Made by a program: the position numbers and the translations under genes
The notes under the pieces: generated by a model
What the model was told of the DNA's origin: nothing
The model's database searches: none
Seen by the model: the letters and a program-made list of their open reading frames with translations, nothing else
NCBI GenBank assembly: GCA_047495785.1
Contig: JBLDXI010000074.1
Coordinates: forward strand, 1,426,001 to 1,490,000
Source of the DNA: Lepidodermella squamata
Taxonomy: Eukaryota; Gastrotricha
Direction of reading: 5' to 3'
Length of the DNA: 64,000 nt
Part shown: positions 12,901-25,800 of the stretch, piece by piece
Layout: every line of letters starts with the position of its first letter
How positions within the stretch are numbered: the stretch's first letter is position 1

Positions 12901-13878
12901 CATCGGATTTCACGAAATGTTCTCCTTTTTATTCGAAGCTTGGAGCAACCTTCGATCTGGCCAAAACTGCCATTCGAAATTTTTCGCATATTCCATTGTA
13001 CTTCAATTGGTTTTCATTTTGAAACCGCCAGCCACTATTCGGCTATTTCCCGAATACTTTTCGATTTCTCCATAACATGTGGTGGTGGTGGTGGTAAATA
13101 ACAACAATTTTGTTGTATAAACCGATCAAGATTAATTGAAGCAATTTGTCAAAAGTCATTTCAGCCCTTGGATCGCAGTTTTTGTTTACGAATTATCGCG
13201 CCTTGTTGCCTAAAAATACGACTGCGCGCGTTTTTATTATTATCCGCAGCTGCATCATCAGTAGTAGTAGTAGTATAGTCGGACCACGAGCACCATCTTC
13301 ATCTTCATATTATAGGAACTCGAGGCGCGCATTTGTGACAGACACCAGAAAACGCGAAAACGATATAAGTAACACAAATAGCATATCGGAGCTTTGTATC
13401 GTAGATAGGCTGGTGATAATACGCTAGATATTTTATGATGATCTGGCGCGTGTCGCGAAATGGGCGGCGAGCGAGCGGCTTTCACGCTATTGACCCAAAT
13501 AAGACGCGTTATTATTTATTCGCTTTACATGCGCTTGCGACGAGCGAGCGGCCGCGCGCGCGCAGCAGCTTATATCATTATACAAACTTGTAATAGTAAT
13601 AATAAGACAAACTATTTTTCCGCCCGTGGTCGCGATCGAGGCAAGAAAAAATTAGAATTAACACGTTACAAAGTTATATGTCAAAGAAATTTCTGCTGCA
13701 TATCGCATATATGCATGTATAATCTTGTTTTTCTGCCTTTTTTCGATATTATATCTGCATTGTAAAAGACGACAAATTCGCCGAACCGTGACCATATTCT
13801 GATTTTTTGCCATTTTTTAGGTCTCGCAATTTTCTAGTTTTAAACGATGACTCGATGGGCGAATTTTGACGCCGTTAG

Positions 13879-16800
13879 ATGATGATTAGAACGAGAATGC
13901 GAAACCGTTTTCCGTGCCTTGCTATTGTTGCTTTCTCATGTTGCATCGTCGTTTTCAACTGCGAACGGGCGATCGCCGACGACGGCGTGCAATCACCGGC
14001 TGCTGATATCACCGTGAACACGGGCTCGTCGAAAGACGCCGCTTCTGCTGCTGCTGATGTCGATAATTTGCTCATGTCGGATGCAACGCCGACCAACGGC
14101 AACGGCGCCTTAACTTCGTGCCAAGGTATCATCTTTGGAAAATCGCAATTTTTCAGGAAATTTGCATATTTAGATATTAATTTACGCAATTTTCACATAT
14201 TCGCCGATAAAATTGCGGTTCATTCAACTTTTTTATTCAGTATTAAATTCTCCGTTGCCTTAAGATTTTTACTAAGGAATATGGTTGGATTTTTCGAAAT
14301 ATATTTTAGGATTTTCTATTATATAAACTTTTTTCAAAAGACCCACAAATCATTCAGTTGCGCCATGTCCCATTTTATTGAGATTTTTCTCCTTTGTTTC
14401 TGAATTTTTCCGTATTTTATATTGCGGCGAAATTTGATAGGCCAATTGAGCGCACTTCTTGAGATGATCGCAATAATATTGGAGCGCGCGCGCACGTGTT
14501 ATTATTAGAGGCCTCTGATTGCGCAATCTCGATATATTCGTTGATTTTCGATGGCCTATCTCGAGGCGATGAAATGGCGCAGCATCTGTCAACGCCGTAT
14601 AATTGAAGGTTAAGCAAGCGGCGACAGATTGAGCCAGGCCCGCCTGCCTGCTTGCCCGGCGACTAAATGTTTATCGGCAGTAATCAGTTGAGCAGCCGAG
14701 TGAACCGGAAAATCGCACCTTGGCCCGCCTGTTCGCGCCGAGGATCAACTGATGTTGTAGACTGCTTTCGCGTAGCATAATCGCGTTGTCGGCGGCTAAT
14801 CAATGTGTCTTGGAGCTATATCGAGAGGGATAATCGACGAAAATCAAATCGAAGCGGTGCGCATAAGTATAGTCTCGACATAATCTCAAGTTTAACAAAT
14901 TAATTTTCGAGGCTGTTCCAAATAACCTGCTGCCCTCGCTAATGACGTTGCCCAGAGATTAATTCATATTGGAGCAGAAAACTTGAAGAATTTATGGACA
15001 TTTTAAAGAGCTGTGAAATATAGCGAAAGTATCGAAAACTCCGAAGGTTTTTTGTCGAAAAAATTCGTAATTTTCGATAAACTTAGCGAATGAGTGTGCT
15101 AATCGGACACCCCAAATTTAAGGTTCCAATGCGCCAATGCGGTTCCTGCTCTAAATTTGAGACTCTACATTTTCCGGAAAAAAAGTTTCTTCAATTTTTA
15201 AGAGCCTGGAGAGCCAATATCGATGCCTAGTTCGAGTTTACAAATCAGCGATAATTCCGATATCAACCGTCGATGAACTCAGCATTGATAACTTTCTATA
15301 TTATACCTTAGTTGAAATAAATAAGCCAGGCTATGGGATTAAGGGGGCACCAGTATAACAAATGAACATCGCTAAAAATTGGGAAAATGAATGAAAGATC
15401 AAAAGTTATCGCCATGTCGATAAATAAGTTGACTTTTTATTCAATTTTGTTTGGAAAATTTGTCAATCTCAGTCTTCTGTTGTTTTCATTGAAAACTTTC
15501 TTAAGATATTTTCATACTTATTTCTCCTAAAGAAGGTTGCTGCCATTTTTCACCACCTCCTTGGCCTCGTGAAATGAATTATTTAGGCGTATTTTTCGGC
15601 TACCTGGCGGGCCATTTGCCAGTCTCAAGCCGCGCGCTCGAGCCGGTGCGCACCCGCTCCGCATTTTGCAGAAATAACAACAAAGCAAAACAATATTTAT
15701 TCAATTTTTATTATTCACCCTGCTGTATGAAATGTATCCATTCCATCGGCCACCACTTACTCGGGCGCGCGTGCGATCAAGCGAATTCAGCTGCTGCAAC
15801 AAGAAAAGACAACAAACAATAGGCTCGCGTCGCCGAGTTCGAAATTGGCGTCACCACGTAGTACACCGGCACACAGTTTTACACGCTCCATTTAACTGCA
15901 TGCATGCGAATATGCAATTTTTGAAATTCGCGATTTGCGATAAACTCAATTTTTGCCATCATCATCGCATCGCGTGAGCATTTCCGAGTCGGTAATCGGC
16001 ATCAATGTAACAAATAGCATTACGTACTTGTTATTAGTTATCAGCAGCAGCGATATGACAATTTGATGACACAAATTGAGGCTAATTTTCGGTGCCATGA
16101 GTACGCGCCAATTTTGGTGACCCAGCGTTGACCGCGGGTCTAGACGCGGATTCGCTGCTGCAAGTACTCTGAATTAGGTGCTGATGAAGTGTTAGACAAG
16201 CTAATAAAAGTACACGATATGATAAGCTAAATCAACTCGTCTCATGATAAATCCAATTTTCAGAGTTAAATAGCCGCTGATTAGCATACGACTGATAAGG
16301 GAATGAAATGTAATTAGCTCTAATATTTTGAAATTTTGAAATGGTTTACTTATCTTCGGGAAGTCAATTCAGTGTATGTTATATGAAAAATGAAGAAAGA
16401 ATTATTGAAAATTGTGGAGTAAAAATGAATTAACGAATGGTTTTATTAAACTTGTTATTTTCTGATTTTTTTGTAGATAATCCTCGGCAGTTGCGGATGC
16501 TGGCGATTGCGCAGCGGTCGATCATCCTGTACTGCGACGTGTCGCCGGCCGTGGCGGCGCACGACCACCTGATCCAGTGGAAGCGCGAGCCCGACCTCGC
16601 GCCCATCTTCGCCCGCCAGGGCACCTTCCTGCCTTACATTCACCCCAGCTATGAAGGTACATAGCAACTTGTTAACCGTTATGCTTTTCCCATGAAAAGG
16701 AACACAAAGTCTTTATTCTGAAAATACTTGAAAGCAAAATTACTCGAAAGAAATTCTGAGAACTTGAGAATTTACTTGAATGTAATGCAGAAGCGTAGAA

Positions 16801-19800
16801 AATTCAACTTTTTATTCGTCTAGATACCTATTGCCAAAGTTTTCAGGAAATTGTGTAATTTTATGTGTTAGAGGGATTGGATGGTTTCAGGGGCTGGAAT
16901 TGCGTTCTGAATGCCGAAATCTCAAGTTGAAACTTGCCGTTTTCCAATTTTTTCGACCATGGAAAGAGGGAATAGAGCAAAGCATATTTTGGCAAATCTG
17001 GCTGGGTTCGAAGGTTCGAAGTTAAGGTTCAGGGTTCGAACCTACCAATCCATGGTTGTTAGCTTCTTTATTTGCCATTTTCATTATTTTTCAGACCAAA
17101 AATACGTTGCATTAAATCTTCAACTTTCCAAGCTTAAAATCTTTATTTCGAGCAGTCTTGAGGACGGTAGCCAGGCCAGGAGATTCCAATTTTATTGACG
17201 TAGAATCGTAGAAAATTGACATTTTATTTTACTACTTCGAAGCACCCTGTTCTTTGCTCTTTTGGTTCCAATCGTCGATGAAGGTTTTACTAATAATTTT
17301 GGGATTGAAAATAAAATTATTCCTTTTCCTTGATTTATGGGATTTTTTAATTTTGTAGGCCGGTTGTCGATCGTCGACGATGCGCTGCTGAAAATCGACC
17401 CCGTGCAGGAGTCGGACGAAGGCTGGTACCGCTGTGAGATCCACTTCACGCGGCCGGAAATGTGTCCGCGCACGCCCAACCGCGTCCACCTCTCCGTGCA
17501 ATGTAAGTAGCCACCATTAACACAAAATACACGTATAGTCCCCTCACGTGGGACCTAAAATCAATAATAATTACCCATACCATCCGAACTTGCACAAAAA
17601 ATCGCCTCCAGGGCAAATTATCGATCAACATTTCCGATTTTTACCTGCATTAATTTTACATTTTTTTCCACAGCCCTGAGGCTTTTTCTCCCGTGGTAAC
17701 ACAAAGCTTCTTTTGTGTGAGCGTGGAATCATTTCGGTGCCAACTTGGCACCCAGTCAATTATATGAGTGCGCCCAATTTTGAGGGCGCTAAATTTGCGG
17801 CACTTGATGTTGTGTGTACCGATTCGTCATCATCTGAGAAGATAGAGAACACACAAAAAATAATAAAAATATCTATCACTCGCGGCCGCTTGATCTTGTT
17901 TTCTTATGGCTAATTGCTAAAATACGTGCTCGTCGTGATTTATTCGATTTATTGTTTTCATTCTGCTGCTACAACAACGACGATTCAAAACAGCGGACGC
18001 GCGTTTGTTCGGCGCATGTATCACAAATTGCGTTTCGTTTTTAGATGTATACGCGCAGGGAAAGGGCCGCAGGGTCGGTCGGTCGGCGAAAAAACTGATT
18101 TTTTCATCTAATAAAAATGGCGCATTTTTCGCCTCATTTTCTATTATCATTTTTATTGTGTTTCGTCGCTCTTGTTATACGCTTCCGGCTGCCTACTTTT
18201 CCTACGTTTCCTATATAGGAAACATTTTTATTACACGCACACGGCGGTATCAACTTTGTTTGCGGGCAGGACCGGAAAAATAAGGTCATCATCCAATGAA
18301 TGTAGTGGGCATGAAAAATCAAATCAAAGATCGCGCCGATAATTTGGCCAATTTATTTTCGAACACGCACTTGCCAAAATCGCCACGCAAATATCAACAA
18401 TTTTATTTTTGTTATCTCGACGTTATTTTTCTTCTCAAAAGAAATAATATTCTTCTTCGTTTTCTAGCCAATATCTAACGCTGAAACTCTTTGTATTCTG
18501 AAATTTTCGTCCATTTTTAATATTATATTATTCTCTGTATTCGTTATGTTTCTGGCCTAATTTTTATGATACACTTGAGTGTAATTACTTTCGATGAAAT
18601 GATATTATTTACCGTATAATCCTGATGTTTACCTTAATGATGAAATTGGTGCATTTTTTACGGCTCAATTTCAAGCGTTGTTGACACGACGACCTGTCAT
18701 CCGAGTCAAAAGTGTCGCTAATTAAAAAGTATTATAATATGGCGATGAATACATGCGAGGAGGGCATCGCTGTTATTATTACTATTATTATTATTGACTT
18801 GAATTTTTTGCTTTCGAAAATAAAAGGCGGGGTTTTAAGGCGGCTGGGCAGCAGCAACGGCGGCGGGTACGTATAATTAGGACGCTAGGCGTGCTCACGC
18901 TTCGGAACGCCCATTTACTTGAACATTAACGCGTTTAGTAGTCGTAGCAGTAATAGTAGAAAACGAAGACTTCCTTGTTGTGTTTGAATATAAATACACA
19001 CGCTAAACCGCGAAATGATCCACTGCCGTTATATGTATGGTAAAATTGAAGTTTAATGCGCCCGCGTCTCGCACAGATTCAATTTGATGAGCATGTACAG
19101 CATGCCGATGACCGGGCGAGCGCGCTTCATTATCGTGTCATCGCCTCCTCGCCTCTTCGCCTCGCTCGTCGTAAATTAGCCTTAACAGAATGCAGCAACT
19201 AGCTTCGAGTAGTAGCTGCAGCCTCTCGAAACGATAACGAGGCGATGATAAGGTGGTGGTAGTGGTGACACACACGCGAGTTCCGCACTGGCTCCGCCTC
19301 ATCTATATCGCGTTAAATTTAGCGGAAATACTCGCCAGCCCCTGAGTAAAGATACTCGAGGTGGTTACAACAAGTTGGCGGTGTGAAACTAATTAGGCGA
19401 CTCGCCACTCGACACGAACGAGGCGAGGCGAGGCCACAACCCCATAGACCACAGCCTAGTCTCTAAATTCCGCGAGACAATAGGTGGTGCCCTGCTACTA
19501 GCCCACACTTTCCCCTTATTTTCTTGAAATTTTAATCCTTTTCTTCCATAAACCTTGGAAATTTGTGAAACAGAATAATTAAGAACTTATTTTTTTATTT
19601 TTCCCCGAGATCTAGGATTTTTAGAAATTTAGAAATATTTTCTGCTATTTTTCAGAATAATTATTGAGCTTTTAGAGTAATATTTTTTAATTAACTCGCA
19701 TTAATTTCCAGATTTATTACGTAAATAATGATAGTATCGAATTTCTAAATAGCCTGGGCTGAATTTACATTCCATTTTCCACATCCTACTATGTACTACC

Positions 19801-22800
19801 CAGGCTCGGACGTAGATTTTCGATGATCAGCGGGGGTGCGCGGCTAACAAACCGAGCCGCAGTTTTGAGGTTGTGTTATTTTAGCGCTTCAGATCGTGAT
19901 GTGCGATATCGATATAATAGCTGCTGTATCTGTTTATGTTAATGTTTAACAGCGAGTGCGATGGCGGCATTTCATTAACACTTTCGCACAGGTAGCAGCA
20001 CCAACAGCACCATCAGCATCAACCGGCAGGCTGTTTATGATGATGAACGCTCCCCGTTTCAACGCGCTTGTGTTTCACTTTCAATTTAGGTATACGCTAA
20101 ACAGCCTCGCGGCGCCATTCAAGACCTTTCACTTGGATATAGATAGCCTCTTCATTATAGCTAAGGCCTAGATCTGATTTTCATTACGCATATAGTAGTT
20201 AAAGCCTAAAATTTTAGACCCTTTGCCGTAATTTTAAAAGTTTTTTCAATTCCCAAATCGCAAACTATTATTAGCTGCATTTCGAGGACAATTGTCCTAT
20301 CAAACGCCTGTCAACATTTTTAGAATGCAAAACTAGATGAATGCTGATTTCATCAAATGCAATGTTTTTTAGGGAAGTGTATTTCGCGTTGGAAAACGTG
20401 AAAACCAACCATAATTTTAGGCGTAATTCGTCCAAATTTTGAATTGAAATTTCAAATTTCAGCTGATCCACAAATTTCACTCTTTACCTATCCTGTAAAT
20501 AAAGGGAAAACTTTAGGAAGATCGAAAAAACAAAGATTAAGTAGGCTGTTTTACCCAAAGTTTAAAATTTAATAAAATAAAAATCCCAGAAAATATCACA
20601 AAATTATTTATATTTCTTTGTTGAATTTAGTTGATTTTAGCTTTTAGCTTGAATTAGTTTTCCAAGTTTCTCTGATTTTCCTGAACATCATTTGCGAGAT
20701 TATAGGAATTAGCTGAGCCAACCCCGAGCGAGTGCGCTAATTTTTTCGCGGGCGAAAATTTGTCCGCAAAAATGAGCGGGCTGTAAATATTTTTGTTGAT
20801 AGTGTTGTCTGATTTTTGGAATCGGCATGTCATTATTTTAAAGGCTCTAATAATATTATTATTTATTTATTCGTAAGACCCTTTGTGTTTTTACTCCTTG
20901 GCTCACAACGGCTCGCACGTGTTCTCAATACCTGCTGCTGCTGCTGCTGCCTGTTATCTATATCCATCCATCTATCGCGAATAAATACTGACCAAGTAAT
21001 GATAATACAAAGCGACAATAGGTAATGATGCTGTTTTTGCTACTCGCGAACACAAAAGCGAGAGCAAGAAATGATGCAGGCTATATATAACAGTTTTATT
21101 TAGACTCAAATACGTTAGTTAGTACGTTGGCATCTCGCGCAAGATATTTTCATTATCATTGCGATACACCGCTTTTTTCCCCACCTGGTCGCAACGCTTC
21201 AACAGGCAGAGATCAGCAGCTAGCTACTATATCGATACATACATCAAAATAGTTGTTCGTACATCGCAGACGGGAACCTATAGCTAACTTGGCCCTTTCC
21301 GAGATACATAGGTGCAAAGTACGATTTTTCCATCTACACTTTTTTAGCTCAAATTATTCGCGTATAAAATTAATGATGCGCTAAAAAAGGCAAAATGAAA
21401 CCGATTTTAATTACGGTTTTTATATTATGCTGCCGATTTTTGCCCGCCGCTGTTACCGCCGATGCTGGACTTAATTTTGCTGGTGAGTTGTTAAATTAAA
21501 TACTTGTTGAAATTTTTACGAGCAAGTAAGTATGCATACACTGGTTTGAATGAACTCTGGGTCACCCTGTAAAATAGCGACACTTTTGTCACGTCGCGTA
21601 TCTAATTTCGTGCGTTGACAAAGTTAACGACCGCGCGACAAATTTGCTTATCGCATCGATTTTTCTCACAGACCACAATAGGGTAATCCTTTTACAACGA
21701 CGTTACAACGCTCTAGGCTCAATTACTCGATAATACGTAATATACAGCACTCGTCTTCTTCTTGTTAAAATTAGCTCCCTTCCTCTTGAATATATATACT
21801 ACATGTTCTTCATAAAAATGTGCAGACTATCATTCCAATTCTTGCACTTGACCCAATGAACGTTCGATAATTTCGCAAATATAATTCGCAAATTTAATTG
21901 AAAAATATCTTCAAATTTCCTGGTTTGCCGACATTATTTTTGCGACTTTTCTTTAAATTAACAAAGCTCAAATCGAATGATTTATAACTTTTCTATTACA
22001 TTTTTGAGATGAAAATGTGCCTGATGATAATTTATTGTTTCTCTCAGTTTTCACCTTTTGGCTTTCTATTCAAGATGATAAAATGTCAGATGTTTCTCTG
22101 TTAATTGCCCTAGCTATTGTTCTGGCTGTTATTTTTTATTTCGCTAATCGCTGAAAATGCCGCGGCTTTGTTTCTAGGCCGGAGGCGCAACACCTTTTTG
22201 AAAGGCCGTGTCGGGCTTTGTTGCGCGCGACGTGAGCGCATTTTTGTGCGCGCTGGCGCATTATTAACGCGGTTACACGCGGCGCGCAATTAAGGTGTAG
22301 CTTCTTGTCAATCTCGCGCGCGCGCGCGGTTGCGTTATTTTATTTGTTTACAAAAATTAAATCCGCGGCCGTGATGCGAAAATAATGATGAATAAGTAAT
22401 GCGATAAGATGGCCCTTGTAATTTTTTCGCCATATTATAATCTAATCGGCGAGATGGTAATATATTACGATAGGCCTCGTCATTTTGTCATCTTGAACGA
22501 GCTGCTGAATTTCTAATCTGCAACTGATACTCGGCGTGTTTTTGTTTACCCATCATCGTAGCCTATCATATCGCCGTATAATATTCAATATATTTTATTT
22601 TGTGCTGCGTAAAAATGAGCGAGGTCGCACAATTTAATTACACCGCAGCGCGACGCCATCGTGATTTCGTTATTTTTTTCATGCGACCGACTACTTCCGC
22701 CCAATCTCGGCCTGACATTGATTGACACGGCCCACAACCCGGCCGGAACCGGAATACCCCAGCTCTACCTACTTTTTCCCATTTATCTTCTCTTTACTAC

Positions 22801-25800
22801 TTGACAAGCTTTAAATTTCATTGGAGCTAATTTGAAAATTGCATCACGTCCCAAAAAATGGTCGATGGATTTCTACATCATTTTTTGCATCATTTCCAGT
22901 TTCGGAATTTCTTCCCTTTTTCTAGCAAATCAAATCTATATCAAGATTTGTTGGGAATTTCGATTTCTTACTCTACATCTGAGAGAGTGTGACCTAGTTA
23001 AGGTATAAATTTCCGAAATGAATGATGAGTAGTCTGAGTTTGAGCGTTAAATGATAATATCATTATACGGCTTCTCGCCGACAAAGACGCGATTCTCAGC
23101 TATACCTACCAATTTAGTGCTGCTATTAAAAAGCTCTAAAGGTGCAATAACGTACCTAATAACTTGTGTGCCACAAGTAGCAGTGAAAACCGTGAAAAAT
23201 GTCTTGCGAGGCGGCGCATTTGGCACTTATTTGCGCGTGCCGTCCCCGTCTGCGGTCGGCGCACTGTCTCGGCGCACCACGCTCGCTCGGCCGCTGCTGA
23301 CCTCAATTATACGCAGCCGCGACACGTGCGCTCACTCACTCACTACCTATTACTTTATTAAGAAGTCTACTTATAGGTAATAGTATAACAGCAGTGATAA
23401 TTCATCACAATTTTTTGAGCGCAAAATCTGTTACAGTTGTTGTTATTTACTTCGTCGTGATTCGTGGCGAAAAAACTTCATCTCATTAATTTCGAGGTGG
23501 CAGGCTAAATATTATGGCTATCTTAATTTATTGTTATCACTCTGATCTTCGGCACCGATCCCGCGTATCGCAGTCAATTGACTCGCATCGCCTGGCGATA
23601 GATAGATAAATAAACAAATAAATATTTCGGCGAGTAATAAATAAAGGCAAACAGATGTCGGCCGCCGCTGTAATAGCAATATCTTTGCGCACTTTTTCGC
23701 GCTCGAGCGTGGCGCTTTTTGCGCGCTTCAGCGAACACGAGCGCAAAAACCCGCTGTGATGCACATTTTCACACGCACCGCGTACTATTATTATTGTTGT
23801 GATTATTTACCGCAAAAATCTCGGCCTTTACCCACCAGCGCCGCGAAACCGCGTCTCGATGTGCGATTTTTTTTTAATTCCGAAAAATCAATGCCCATCG
23901 ATTTGTTGCGTTGTTGTTCCCGCGAGGCGCGTCGGTTGACAACAAAATTTACGCGGCCTAATTAACCTTCTGTCTCCCATTGCGATTTGTTTTCCACCGA
24001 TTAATTTAGCGGACGATTTTACGAGCCTCACTCATATTCAGCATTAATCGCTATTGTTTCTCGTGTTATTTTGAAAAAATCTGCTACTCCTTCTGATCCT
24101 TCAAAATGTCCCAATATTTTCCACTATAATGAAATTCGAGTATTTTTGAAACTATCGATAGAATTTTTCAAACTTGATATAGGCTCTTTCCTCATGATTC
24201 AGAATCACCGGCACAATTTCAATTTTTTCCTCTTGAAACTTGATTTGTTCGATTTCGACAAATTCCATTTTTTGGAATTTTTGCCATTATTTTCGTAAAT
24301 TTCAAAATTTTCAATTCGCATTTGTGACGGTTTCGTGATGACCTCATGCCTTGTCATTGATTTTTTGTCACGAATCTATCTGTGGAATCCCCCACACTGG
24401 GGTGTCTCTGTTGTAGGGCGTTAATGGGCTTGGGCGTTGGTTTTAGCGCTCGCAGCAGCCACAGGTGATGAGTCATCACTCTGCGTGGCCATCATCAAAT
24501 GAGAGACACCACCAGCAGCTGCTGTTGACGCCGTTTTAGTATGACAGCAGCAGTCCTCAACACTACCTGTCACAAGTCACAACCACCACCACCACCTAAG
24601 TGGCAGTTGTTGGCAGTGTATTACTGGCATGAATAAGTCATACTATATTCAAGTAAATAAAACACTGATGATGCGATATACGCGGTGTTTACGGCCGCCG
24701 TAAAGACGACGAGATGCCCATCTATCTATCGCCGTAATATACGCCTATGTGACCGCGGCGTTTCGGCTTCCGCAGCCGCCGCCGCCGCCGATAGATACCT
24801 AGTTTTCTATATGTATGGCCAGTCATGAATGCCTCACGCGGCTCTGTGTTCTTCTTCCTCGCCGTGTCAAGTGCTTACTTTTTGCGTGTGAACCGATGCC
24901 GAGTGCGCGCTTCCGATATCAAATATTACAACAGCGGCCGAAAGAAGCGGCTCAGGTGGTGCGTTACCTGTGCGCCGGACCCTCCTCTCGCGCGCCGCCT
25001 ATTATTACAACTCTCTTCGCCACATCTCTACTAAACAATAATTATTTGTCATTGCAAAAAATTATTATTAGTACCATTAAATATGCCATGTATTATGCCT
25101 CAATTTTATTGACCTTGTGACATTAGATGCATTTTTTGCTACTTGCCCAATTTTTATATATATTACGGTTGTACAAATTGACCTCTCGTCTTAATCATAT
25201 TTTTTTCGAAAAATCTGAATTTTCAGAATTATTTAATTCGATCTTCAACGCAAATTGGCATATTTACTAGGTCGCACTAATATTTCTTTCGTTCTGAGAC
25301 CCGCTTGGTTTTTTTCGCTGTCGGTGTGCGCGGTGTTAATTGCGAGCGCGTGCGCGGTGTTTCGACGGCACCTATTCACGAGTGAGTGGGGTCTCTCTAT
25401 AAATAACCAGCCGCAAGCCGACATACATCTTTTTATGCCACGCAGCGCCTGCTAATGTTATTTTAATACTGCGCGGATTAAGCCGTCAGGCCGCGCTCGT
25501 AATTTACCGCTCTCTCATGGAAATTAAACCCAATTCAACGGGTTAATGAGCGAGCCGCTTTTTTGACCACCAGTTTTCTCGTCGGCCTTCCCGTGGCCAC
25601 CATAAAATGTTGCACCTGGGCGCTGGCTGCTGCTGCTGCTGAGATGATGACGAGGCGCTATCGATGACAGCATTATACGCGTGTTTATCCGCCGCGTCAT
25701 TTTAGTGCCAACTTATAAAATTTGAGTAGTAATGATAATCTCATATAAATTCTTAGCCGCTGACTATACTTGCTACCACTGCATTGTTACCTGAGTGAAA

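Larger units (their letters stand above)
8078..13878. other. Intergenic region between divergent coiled-coil gene and turtle gene
   Basis: 5.8 kb with no supportable exon. It probably contains both divergent promoters. It has abundant short tandem repeats (ATT/ATC near 8567-8593, CCAG near 9721-9743, CAG near 9966-9986, ATGT near 10241-10260) and scattered GCGC-rich blocks. A frame at 10779-11042 is rejected because it lacks codon bias and family resemblance. Confidence 0.6.

Noticed and set aside
16970-17050. tRNA-like B box (gggttcgaacc) with an upstream tggcaaatctgg A-box-like motif
   Set aside because: The ends do not pair as an acceptor stem and the anticodon arm cannot be drawn; it lies in a turtle intron.
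24825-25034. Frame beginning 'MNASRGSVFFFLAVSS', a possible further signal-peptide exon in turtle intron 3
   Set aside because: The good-looking donor (CTCAG|gtggtg) is phase 2, which does not fit the phase-1 acceptor of exon 4; the phase-1 alternative (ACCT|gtgcgc) is weak.
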